This document shows positions 1-6,636 of a DNA stretch of 52,597 nucleotides, piece after piece. Made by a program: the position numbers and the translations under genes. The stretch's first letter is position 1. The number at the start of each line of letters is the position of its first letter. Source of the DNA: CAZAEL01 sp964484135 (GTDB lineage: Bacteria > Elusimicrobiota > Elusimicrobia > FEN-1173). Under the pieces are notes generated by a model. It was not told the origin of the DNA, did no database searches, and saw only the letters and a list, made by a program, of their open reading frames with translations. The stretch is taken from assembly GCA_964484135.1 (NCBI GenBank), contig CAZAEL010000014.1, positions 1-52,597 on the forward strand. Direction: 5' to 3'.

Positions 1-917
1 TCCGTTTCGTCTCCAGGTGGAATTCTCTCGTCTGGGATAAAACGGGGGTGTATGTTTTTAAGTTGCTTCTCGGCTTCTTGGTATTTAGAAATATCCTGAC
101 CATCGGGGCGCTTAAAGTATCGTCCTTTGTGTTTTTCTCGGCATTCCGAGCAGTGGTATTCAATCGCAAAAAGGCGATGAGACGGTTTTCCGTTTTCGGG
201 GGTAGGGAATTTATTAATTGCATGACAATGTGGACAGGCTATTCGGCCCCGTTTCGCGGGTCCTTCTGCGGACAACTCGGACCTGCATTTTGGGCAAGGC
301 CCGGGCATTCTTCTGGAATTTGACTCAACAATTTCGCCGCACTTGCCGCAAATAAAGACATTTTTGGGATGCCGAATGTTTTCGGCAATCAGGTGGCCTG
401 GGAATAGGTCGATATTTTTATGACATGAATGGCATTGATGTGTTTTTATCCACAAAAAATATTTAACATTGGCAGTATCGGAGAAGCATTTTGTGCACGT
501 TGTGCGATAGAGGTCGCCAATTGCTTTTTCTAACTCTGCTCTTAAGGTGGAAGCGGCTTCTCGATAGTGATCTAAATTGAGGTGTTCGATTTCCTGTCGC
601 ACAATCCAATACGATATGGGATTGATGTCGTAGCCAAACACCGCGCATCCCATTCTATTGGCTTCTATAAGCGGTGTCCCACCCCCCATGAATGGATCAG
701 CGATTCGAATTTTGTCTAAGCGATGTCCTTTAAAATAAGCCTGCCGAAGAGGCATATTTACAAACTCTGAAAGGATAAGGGAACGAAACAGCGTGCCGGG
801 GCGTCGGGCAAACCATTTATGAACAGCAATAATTGGTCGATAATTTTGTTGGATTTGTTTTTCCTTCAGGGCTAAATTTGACACAAAAGGAATATCGAAA
901 TCGCGTTCTATTGGCAT
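1..917 (-). CDS. DUF1156-like DNA methyltransferase with zinc ribbons, N-terminal part (runs off left edge)
   Basis: Reading the minus strand from an ATG at 917 gives 305 uninterrupted codons to the window edge. Residues 32-40 read AVHKWFARRP-like, the hallmark of DUF1156 proteins. Residues 73-82 contain DPFMGGGTPL, an SAM-binding motif I of the DPF-G-GT type, followed by GYDINP at 95-100. Six CxxC pairs (141, 162, 190, 208, 228, 256) indicate an inserted multi-zinc-ribbon region. The family is annotated as adenine-specific DNA methyltransferase, often linked to anti-phage loci. The catalytic (N/D/S)PPY motif would lie in the missing C-terminal part. The gene is visibly AT-rich compared with the GC-rich neighbours, has its own promoter, and is separated from the next operon by about 90 bp. 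These suggest horizontal acquisition. The family call is good; target specificity cannot be stated. Confidence 0.75.
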   Translation of the reverse strand, partial: MPIERDFDIPFVSNLALKEKQIQQNYRPIIAVHKWFARRPGTLFRSLILSEFVNMPLRQAYFKGHRLDKIRIADPFMGGGTPLIEANRMGCAVFGYDINPISYWIVRQEIEHLNLDHYREAASTLRAELEKAIGDLYRTTCTKCFSDTANVKYFLWIKTHQCHSCHKNIDLFPGHLIAENIRHPKNVFICGKCGEIVESNSRRMPGPCPKCRSELSAEGPAKRGRIACPHCHAINKFPTPENGKPSHRLFAIEYHCSECREKHKGRYFKRPDGQDISKYQEAEKQLKNIHPRFIPDERIPPGDET

Positions 918-929
918 ATTTTCCTATTG

Positions 930-958
930 ATTATATATTTGCGATTATAGCGAACCAA
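930..958 (-). promoter_or_regulatory. Sigma70-type promoter of the DUF1156-like gene
   Basis: On the minus strand TTGGTT (953-958) is followed after 17 bp by TATAAT (930-935). The start codon is at 917, preceded by AGGA about 7 bases upstream. The canonical TATAAT box differs from the TAGAAT box used by several other genes here. Confidence 0.55.
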
Positions 959-1008
959 GATTTACGGTTTATTCGTCGTTGGTTCAGTCAAGAGTGAACG
1001 TTTCCCCT

Positions 1009-1572
1009 TCAAGATACTCTTTTAAGGGTGTTCTTGTCCCGATGGTGGAAGATGTCGGGCTGGCCTTTGATCTGGAGTTGGGTGTCCTCTTCGTAGCTGA
1101 AGGTCTTGGCGTCGTGGACCGTGACTTTTAATTCATACCGCACGGTCTTGAATTCCTTGTCCAGGAACTTGTTGGAGCAGATGCCGTAGGTTTCGGAGCC
1201 CACGTCCGCGGACAAGGCAAAGCTTTTGGCGTCGGGTTCGGCGGTCCCCCCGGCGATGACGGCCACGCCCCGGGGCACCAGGAAACAGCGGAGCACCTGT
1301 TTGGCCTTGGGGTCCCACAGCCAGTATCCCAGCTCCTCGTGGAAAGGGTCCTGGTCGCCGACGCGCCAGGCCGTGGTGGAATAGCGCAGGCCGTACAGGG
1401 TCTGTTCGTGGTTCTGCACCGGGGGGATGGGCGCGAAGGTGACGCGCTCCCGGTACGGGTTCTTTTCCGTGCCCCGGTCGTCCGAGGGCGCGGTGTCGTC
1501 CCCCTTGTCCCCTTCCCAGACCCCCGCCAGCCCCGCCAGGGGCCCCAGTTCGTTGAGCGTCGCGTTTGCCAT
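1009..1572 (-). CDS. Nitrobindin-like heme-binding beta-barrel protein (THAP4/DUF1794 type)
   Basis: This is a 187-residue protein without a signal peptide. Near the N-terminus, LAGLAGVWEGDKGDD (residues about 12-26) matches the GxWxGxG motif that opens the nitrobindin/FABP-like barrel. Later alternating strands (EELGYWLWDPKAKQVLRCF, then VAVIAGGTAEPDAKSF) fit a ten-stranded barrel. Family members bind ferric heme and interact with NO or peroxynitrite, or carry other hydrophobic ligands. The usual proximal histidine near the C-terminus could be one of HHRDKNTLK, but I cannot assign it. It lies 11 bp downstream of the PIN-PhoH gene, so both are probably co-transcribed. The fold call is fairly secure; the ligand is unknown. 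Confidence 0.65.
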   Translation of the reverse strand: MANATLNELGPLAGLAGVWEGDKGDDTAPSDDRGTEKNPYRERVTFAPIPPVQNHEQTLYGLRYSTTAWRVGDQDPFHEELGYWLWDPKAKQVLRCFLVPRGVAVIAGGTAEPDAKSFALSADVGSETYGICSNKFLDKEFKTVRYELKVTVHDAKTFSYEEDTQLQIKGQPDIFHHRDKNTLKRVS

Positions 1573-1583
1573 GGGGTTTCTCC

Positions 1584-2897
1584 TTACAGCCGGTTCGCGG
1601 CCAGTTCGGCCAGGGGCGAGCGTTCGCCCTTGGACAGGGTGATGTGCCCGGCCAGGGGTTCGGACTTGAGCTTTTCCACGATGTAGGACAGGCCGTTGTG
1701 GGAGGAGTCGTTGTAGAAGTTGTCGATCTGGTGGATGTCCCCGGTGAACACCACCTTGGTGTGTTCGCCGGCCCGGGTGATGATGGTCTTGGCTTCCCGG
1801 GGCGTGAGGTTTTGGGCCTCGTCCACCAGGAAGTACTGCCGCGGGATGCTCCGGCCGCGGATGTAGGTCAAGGCCTCGATTTCGATGAGGCCCTGGTCCA
1901 TGAGCGAGTGGTAGCCCCCGCCTTTTTTCTCGTCCTTCCCCGAATGCATGAGGAATTCCAAATTATCGAAGATGGGCTGCATCCAGGGCCTGAGCTTTTC
2001 CTTGATCTCCCCGGGCAGGAAGCCGATGTCCTTGCCGATGGGGAAGATGGGGCGCGACACCAGCACCCGCTGGTACCGCGTTTCATCCAGCGTGCGGGAA
2101 AGCCCCGCGGCCAGGGCCAGCAGGGTCTTGCCGGTGCCGGCCTTGCCCGTGAGGGTGACGAGCGGGATGCGGTCGTCCAGCAGGAGGTGGAAGGCCAGTT
2201 GTTGTTCCAGGTTGCGGGGCTTGATGCCCCAGACGGCGGGCGGCAGGGCCGGCAGGAGGTGGATTTCCCCCTTTTTGTACATGCCGAGGGCGCTCTGGGA
2301 TGTGTTGGCCTCGTTCTGCAGGCAGACGAACTCGTTCTCGCTGAGGTTTTCGGCGGAGATGTCCGCGGGGATGAGTTTTTTGTCCTGGTAGAAGGTTTCG
2401 ATGACGTTGTCCGTGACGTTGAAGGGCCGCCAGCCCTTGTACAGCTCCGCCGCCTCCACGCGCTGGGTTTCGTAGTCTTCGGCCTTGACGCCCAGGGCGT
2501 CGGCCTTGATGCGGAGGTTGACGTCCTTGGTGACGAAGATGACGGGCTCGCCTTTTTTGTGGAGCTGGTACGCGGTGGAGAGGATCTGGTTGTCATAGGT
2601 GTCCTTGCGCAGGAACACCGGCAAATCGTTCAGGTGGTTGATGTTGGTGGACACCCGCAGGCTGCCCCCGCCGGGAAGGGCCACGCCCTTCAAGATGTCC
2701 CCCTTGTTGCGCAGGTCGTCCAGGTGGCGGGAGAACTCCCGGGCGTTGCGGCCCGTGTCGTTCACGTCCTTCTTGAAGACGTCGATCTCCTCCATGACCC
2801 AGATGGGGATGATGACGTTGTTGTCTTCGAAGCTGAAGATGGCGTTGGGGTCGTACAGGACCACGTTGGTGTCGAGGATGAAGTTTTTGGCGGTCAT
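1584..2897 (-). CDS. PIN domain-PhoH family ATPase (YlaK/PhoH2-like)
   Basis: The 437-residue protein has an N-terminal PIN nuclease domain (residues 4-150) with acidic residues at D9 (ILDTNVV), E36/E37, D102 (YDNQIL) and D125 (TKDVN). A PhoH helicase/ATPase domain follows, with Walker A GKAGTGKT at 251-258 and Walker B YFLVDEAQ at 355-362. PhoH2-type proteins act as sequence-specific RNA helicase/ribonucleases. In-frame codons extend upstream, but the ATG at 2897 is chosen because it begins directly at MTAKNFILDTNV, where the PIN fold starts, and the upstream frame runs through the hairpin repeat at 2928-3023. A nitrobindin-like gene follows closely. Family assignment is strong. Confidence 0.9.
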   Translation of the reverse strand: MTAKNFILDTNVVLYDPNAIFSFEDNNVIIPIWVMEEIDVFKKDVNDTGRNAREFSRHLDDLRNKGDILKGVALPGGGSLRVSTNINHLNDLPVFLRKDTYDNQILSTAYQLHKKGEPVIFVTKDVNLRIKADALGVKAEDYETQRVEAAELYKGWRPFNVTDNVIETFYQDKKLIPADISAENLSENEFVCLQNEANTSQSALGMYKKGEIHLLPALPPAVWGIKPRNLEQQLAFHLLLDDRIPLVTLTGKAGTGKTLLALAAGLSRTLDETRYQRVLVSRPIFPIGKDIGFLPGEIKEKLRPWMQPIFDNLEFLMHSGKDEKKGGGYHSLMDQGLIEIEALTYIRGRSIPRQYFLVDEAQNLTPREAKTIITRAGEHTKVVFTGDIHQIDNFYNDSSHNGLSYIVEKLKSEPLAGHITLSKGERSPLAELAANRL

Positions 2898-2927
2898 GGG
2901 GCTCCTTTGTGCGCTCGCTCGGTGTTT

Positions 2928-3023
2928 CCCCCTCCTTTGTAAGGAGGGGGTCAGGGGGGTGGAAAACGATTTCTGGCGGCGAGTTTCTACCCCACCTGTG
3001 TCCTCCCCTTGCAAAGGGGAGGA
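2928..3023. repeat. REP-like doublet: two palindromes in opposite arrangement
   Basis: CCCCCTCCTT-TGT-AAGGAGGGGG (2928-2950) and TCCTCCCCTT-GCA-AAGGGGAGGA (3001-3023) are two perfect 10-bp stems with 3-base loops. The inner flanks (TCAGGGGGGTGG and, on the other strand, ACACAGGTGGGG) are imperfectly complementary, so the whole unit is roughly an inverted repeat. It occupies the gap between amn and the PIN-PhoH gene and looks like a REP pair or small non-autonomous element. It could also fold in mRNA and separate expression of the two genes. Confidence 0.6.
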
Positions 3024-3042
3024 GAGAAAAAGCTGACGGAAG

Positions 3043-3864
3043 CTAGAACTGGTAGCCCGGCCCTCCGCGTTTTGTGTCCTGCATGTTCTTGAGCACGGCG
3101 ATGCCCGCGTCGATGTGCAGGGCGGTGTACTTTTCGAACACCATGCGGGCGCTTTCCGCGGTCTTGATGCCCCCGCGTTCCAGGGGCAGGTCGGAAATCA
3201 GCATGAGGGCGCCGGTGGGCACCCTCTTGGCGAAGCCCACGGTGAAGAGGGTGGCGCATTCCATGTCGATGGCCTGGGCCCGCTCTTCGACCAGGGTTTT
3301 CTTGAAGTCTTCGTTGAACTCCCAGAACCGCACGTTGGTGGTGTGGATGACGCCGGTGTGGTACGTGAGGCCCCGGCGTTCCAGCTCTTCGCAGGCGTAG
3401 CGCTGGATGACGAAGGAGCTCAGGGCCGGGCATTGGGGCGGCATGTAGGAGTCGGACGTGCCCTCTCCCCGGATGGCGGCCACGGGGTTGAAGAAGTCTC
3501 CCACCCGGTACTCCTTGCGCAGGCCCCCGCACATCCCCAGCATGAGCACGGCCTTGGGCTTGATGAAGGACAGCAGCTCCACGATGAGCGCGGCCACGGG
3601 CGAGCCCACGCTGTAGTCCACGATGGAGATGTTGTCCTGGGACGAATGGCAGGCCCGCATGACCGAGCCCTGCTTCACGGGCTGGCCGGTCTTTTCGCCG
3701 AAGATGTTCACGTACGCCTTGAAATTGGTCAGGAGGATGTAGGGCTGGAAGTCCGCGGCCGCGCCGCCGGTGTACCGCTCCAGGGTGCTGATGCCCACCC
3801 GGTCCCGGGAGTATTGGTTGATCTGTTCCAGCGCTTCCTTGGAGAGTTCGGTCTTTTTGGGCAT
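3043..3864 (-). CDS. amn: AMP nucleosidase, short form
   Basis: The 273-residue protein is predicted to hydrolyse AMP to adenine and ribose 5-phosphate, a purine salvage or AMP-level control reaction in the cytoplasm. Visible family signatures are PYILLTNFKAYV near residue 45, LMLGMCGGLRKEYRVGDFFN, AAIRGEGTSDSYMPPQCPAL, TTNVRFWE, AIDMECATLFTVGFA and ISDLPLERGG, which carries the likely catalytic Asp. These match the short bacterial AMP nucleosidases of about 260 residues rather than the 480-residue E. coli Amn, which has an extra N-terminal domain. The ATG at 3864 overlaps the upstream Yip1-like stop by one base (TGATG), indicating translational coupling. The alternative, another purine nucleoside phosphorylase-fold enzyme, is less likely. 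Confidence 0.85.
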   Translation of the reverse strand: MPKKTELSKEALEQINQYSRDRVGISTLERYTGGAAADFQPYILLTNFKAYVNIFGEKTGQPVKQGSVMRACHSSQDNISIVDYSVGSPVAALIVELLSFIKPKAVLMLGMCGGLRKEYRVGDFFNPVAAIRGEGTSDSYMPPQCPALSSFVIQRYACEELERRGLTYHTGVIHTTNVRFWEFNEDFKKTLVEERAQAIDMECATLFTVGFAKRVPTGALMLISDLPLERGGIKTAESARMVFEKYTALHIDAGIAVLKNMQDTKRGGPGYQF

Positions 3865-4508
3865 CAGAGAAAAACCTTCCAGAGCAGGGCGCCGCTGACC
3901 AGGGACAGGGCGAAAAAGGCCGCGACGCCCGCCGCCACCAGGATGAAGAGCGTCAGCGGGAAGAGCAGCACCAGCAGGGCCTTGCCGCCGGACCAGCCGT
4001 AGTTGATTTTGAGGCCCGCCCAGGCCAGGGACAGGAACGCCGCCTTCATGAGGACGAAGGAAAAACCCAGGGCCCAGTCCGCGGCGGGGCGGCCGCCGGC
4101 CAGGAGCGCCAGCGGCAGGACGGGCCAGAAGGCCGCGCCCGCCCATCCCACCAGGCAGAGGAAGGGTTTGAACTTCCCCTCTTTTTGGAACAGGCGCGAG
4201 ATGCCGTGCCACGCCGCGGCCAGCAGGACCCAGAGGCACAGGCCCAGGGCCGTGAGGAAAAGGGTCTTTTGCAGGAACTGGGCCGGGGAAGCCACGCCCG
4301 TTTGCAGATGGAGCGCCAAAGACTGGCCGAAGGCGGCCAGGACCACGGCCAGCGCCGCCTGGGAGGCGTCGGGCGCGGCGTGGATCTGTTCCAGCGCGGC
4401 GGAGGGTTCCCCGGCGAGCCGCCCCGTCATTTCGGCGAAGTCGGGCGCGGCCGCGCGCCGCCGGCGCAGGAAGGCAGGGACGGCGTCGGGGCGCTTATTC
4501 CCAAACAT
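3864..4508 (-). CDS. Yip1-like multi-pass membrane protein
   Basis: The 214-residue protein has a charged N-terminal stretch of about 60 residues and then roughly five hydrophobic segments (for example TLFLTALGLCLWVLLAAAW, and LLVLLFPLTLFILVAAGVAA near the end). The spacing and the KFKPFLCLVGWAG region fit Yip1-domain proteins, whose bacterial function is undefined. It overlaps sppA by 14 bp upstream and amn by 1 bp downstream, so it sits inside one transcript. No catalytic motif is visible. The Yip1 assignment rests on topology and short resemblance only. Confidence 0.5.
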   Translation of the reverse strand: MFGNKRPDAVPAFLRRRRAAAPDFAEMTGRLAGEPSAALEQIHAAPDASQAALAVVLAAFGQSLALHLQTGVASPAQFLQKTLFLTALGLCLWVLLAAAWHGISRLFQKEGKFKPFLCLVGWAGAAFWPVLPLALLAGGRPAADWALGFSFVLMKAAFLSLAWAGLKINYGWSGGKALLVLLFPLTLFILVAAGVAAFFALSLVSGALLWKVFL

Positions 4509-5439
4509 ATTCGAACCTCGCGCCGCGGCCGTTGTTGAGGCCCCAGGGCAGGCGGTTTTGGGACGCGGCCCCGCCGAGGAGGCCGGTGAACCGTTCCCAG
4601 GGAGACACGGGATAGAACAGCACGGGTTTTTCCGCCTTGAGGCCGGCCAGCTCCTTGGCGACCTGGACCGCGGTCTCGAAGCCGCCCAGTTCGTCCACCA
4701 GCCCCACGGCCTTGGCCTGGGCGCCGGTGAACACCCGGCCGTCCGCCAGGGGGCGGAGCCGACGGGCGGGCATGTTCCGTCCTTCGGACACGGCCTGGAA
4801 GAACTGGTCGTACGCGTCGCCCACCAGGCCCTGGAACACCAGCCGTTCCTGGGCCGTGATGTCGCGGAAGGGCGAGCCCGCGTCCTTGAGCGCGCCGGAT
4901 TTGATGGTCTCCATCCGCACGCCGAACTTCTTGAAAAGCTCCTGCACGTTGCCCAATTGGAAGAGCACGCCGATGGACCCGGTGAGGGAGCCGGGGTTGG
5001 CCACGATCCTGTCCGAGGCCGCGGCGATGTAGTATCCCCCCGAAGCCGCCACGTCGCCGAAGGACGACACCACGACCTTGCCCGCTTTTCGCAGGGCCAG
5101 GACTTCTTGGTGGACCTCCTGCACAGCGGCCACGCTGCCGCCCGGGGAGTTGATGCGCAGGATGACGGCTTTGATGTCTTTGCGGTCGCGCAGCTCCCGC
5201 AGATGGCGCAGGGACCGTTCCACGTCGGACTGGCCGAGCCCGCCCATGGACAGGCTGATGGGGCCCTGGAACTCCACCACCGCGATCATGCCTTCGTGGG
5301 AATGGGGGCGGACCACGGCCGCCGGGGCGGAGGCGCGGGGGGCCGGGGGCGACGCCGGCGCCCGGAGCCGCCAGACCGCCGCGCCCGCGGCCGCGAAGTA
5401 AAGCAGGAGGATGGCGGCGCCCCAGCGTTTGTGGGTCAT
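4495..5439 (-). CDS. sppA: Signal peptide peptidase SppA (short, S49 family)
   Basis: The 314-residue protein starts with a membrane anchor (WGAAILLLYFAAAGAAVW, residues 5-22) and an Ala/Pro linker. The S49 core follows: INSPGGSV around residue 100, then DVAASGGYYIAAASD with the catalytic Ser, and GSLTGSIGVLFQ. SppA digests cleaved signal peptides and misfolded proteins in the cytoplasmic membrane, using a Ser/Lys dyad. One S49 domain (about 300 residues) is the short form, which oligomerises. The ATG at 5439 overlaps the preceding gene stop (ATGA). The longer frame upstream is rejected because the anchor begins right after this ATG. Confidence 0.88.
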   Translation of the reverse strand: MTHKRWGAAILLLYFAAAGAAVWRLRAPASPPAPRASAPAAVVRPHSHEGMIAVVEFQGPISLSMGGLGQSDVERSLRHLRELRDRKDIKAVILRINSPGGSVAAVQEVHQEVLALRKAGKVVVSSFGDVAASGGYYIAAASDRIVANPGSLTGSIGVLFQLGNVQELFKKFGVRMETIKSGALKDAGSPFRDITAQERLVFQGLVGDAYDQFFQAVSEGRNMPARRLRPLADGRVFTGAQAKAVGLVDELGGFETAVQVAKELAGLKAEKPVLFYPVSPWERFTGLLGGAASQNRLPWGLNNGRGARFEYVWE

Positions 5440-5903
5440 TTCGTTCCTCCGGCGGAAGGTCCCGCCTTGGTTTGTTCCGTTTCCAGCTTGCGCGCGATCT
5501 CTTCCCGGGTTTTCATGGAGAGCGAAAACAGCTCGTCGTAGTCCAGGCCCGCGTCCCGGGCCATTTGCCGGAGCGTCGCGCCTTTTTCGCGCTCCTTCAC
5601 CAGCTCGTCCCATTTTTTCGGGGATTTCCGGGCGATGGCGATGAAGCTGACCATCTCGGTGCGGCCGAAACCGCGCTTCTCCATTTTCTGGACCTGTTCC
5701 AGGGGCCAGTTTTCCCGGGCGGCCAGTTCTTTGGCGTAGGGGCTGGGCTCTTTTTTGGCCGGGGCCGTGGATTTTTCCGTTTCAAAGGGCGAGGAGAAAA
5801 GGCCGGTCTCCGCCGGCATGGGTTCGGCCCGCAGGACGGGGACGCCGCGCGCGGCGGTCAGGAGGAGCAGCAGGGCGAACGCCGCGGCCGGGTCAGTTTT
5901 CAC
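5436..5903 (-). CDS. Small secreted protein, function unknown
   Basis: The 155-residue protein has a probable signal peptide (AAAFALLLLLTAARGVPVLRA, residues 6-26) and then a Lys/Glu-rich, helical region (ARENWPLEQVQKMEKRGFGR, KSPKKWDELVKEREKGATLR). I do not recognise a family. It overlaps pcm by 11 bp upstream and sppA by 4 bp (ATGA) downstream, so it is co-translated with two envelope or protein-maintenance genes. The repeated pattern of a residue block followed by a K/E-rich helix could be two related helical units, but this is weak. Confidence 0.55.
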   Translation of the reverse strand: MKTDPAAAFALLLLLTAARGVPVLRAEPMPAETGLFSSPFETEKSTAPAKKEPSPYAKELAARENWPLEQVQKMEKRGFGRTEMVSFIAIARKSPKKWDELVKEREKGATLRQMARDAGLDYDELFSLSMKTREEIARKLETEQTKAGPSAGGTK

Positions 5904-6636
5904 GGAGATTTTTCAGCTCTTCGGGGCGGATGAAGGGCACGAAGCGCACGGGGAAGACCTTTTCTTCCTTGAGGCCGGAAGATGTTTTTGTAAGAACGAC
6001 CAGCTCCTGGTCTCCGGCCGGCCCCAGGGGGATGACCATGCGGCCGCCGGACTTGAGCTGTTCGACCAGGGCGGGAGGGACCTGTTCCGGGGCCGCGGTG
6101 ACCATGATGGCGTCGAAGGGCGCTTTTTCGGGCCAGCCGGCCCATCCGTCCCCTTCGCGCACGAAAACGTTGGCGCGGCCCAGGGCCTTGAGCGTCCGCC
6201 GGGCCCGCGCCGCCAGCTCCGGCACGATCTCGATGGTGTACACCTCCGAAGCCAGCTCCCCCAGGACCGCGGCCTGGTACCCGGACCCGGTGCCGATCTC
6301 CAGCACCCGTTCCCCGCCCGCGAGCCGCATTTGCTCGCTCATGGCCGCCACCACGAAAGGCTGGGAAATGGTCTGGCCGTGCCCGATGGGCAGGGCGTTG
6401 TCCTGGTACGCCTGGTCGCGGACGGCCTCGGGGACGAAAAGGTGCCGGGGCACGCGCTCCATGACTTCCAGGACGCGCCTGTCTTTGACGCCGCGTCGGC
6501 GGATCTGGGTTTCGACCATGTTTTTACGGCGCTCGGCCCAGACGCCCTCATCGGCCGCCGTCGGGCGCTTTCCCCCCAGGGACGTCCAAAGGCTCGCCAG
6601 AAGGCCGGTCAAGGTCAAAAGCCTCACCAGCCTCAC
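5893..6636 (-). CDS. pcm: Protein-L-isoaspartate O-methyltransferase with N-terminal export-like segment
   Basis: The enzyme methylates abnormal L-isoaspartyl residues so that they can revert to aspartate. Conserved features are RKNMVETQIRRRGV, the VMERVPRHLFVPE region, DNALPIGHGQTISQPFVVA, and the SAM motif VLEIGTGSGYQAAVLGEL. The start is uncertain. The domain requires residues before the ATG at 6519, so I place it at GTG 6636, which yields RLVRLLTLTGLLASLWTSL, a signal-peptide-like stretch. An ATG at 6693 is also possible. Either choice overlaps the upstream gene by about 90-145 bp. If the hydrophobic segment is real, this is a periplasmic or membrane-attached Pcm, as described for some bacteria. 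Confidence 0.8.
   Translation of the reverse strand: MRLVRLLTLTGLLASLWTSLGGKRPTAADEGVWAERRKNMVETQIRRRGVKDRRVLEVMERVPRHLFVPEAVRDQAYQDNALPIGHGQTISQPFVVAAMSEQMRLAGGERVLEIGTGSGYQAAVLGELASEVYTIEIVPELAARARRTLKALGRANVFVREGDGWAGWPEKAPFDAIMVTAAPEQVPPALVEQLKSGGRMVIPLGPAGDQELVVLTKTSSGLKEEKVFPVRFVPFIRPEELKNLREN

Noticed and set aside
48..323. Plus-strand open frame at the left edge
   Set aside because: It is antisense to the DUF1156-like gene, whose minus-strand frame is open for 305 codons with clear motifs.
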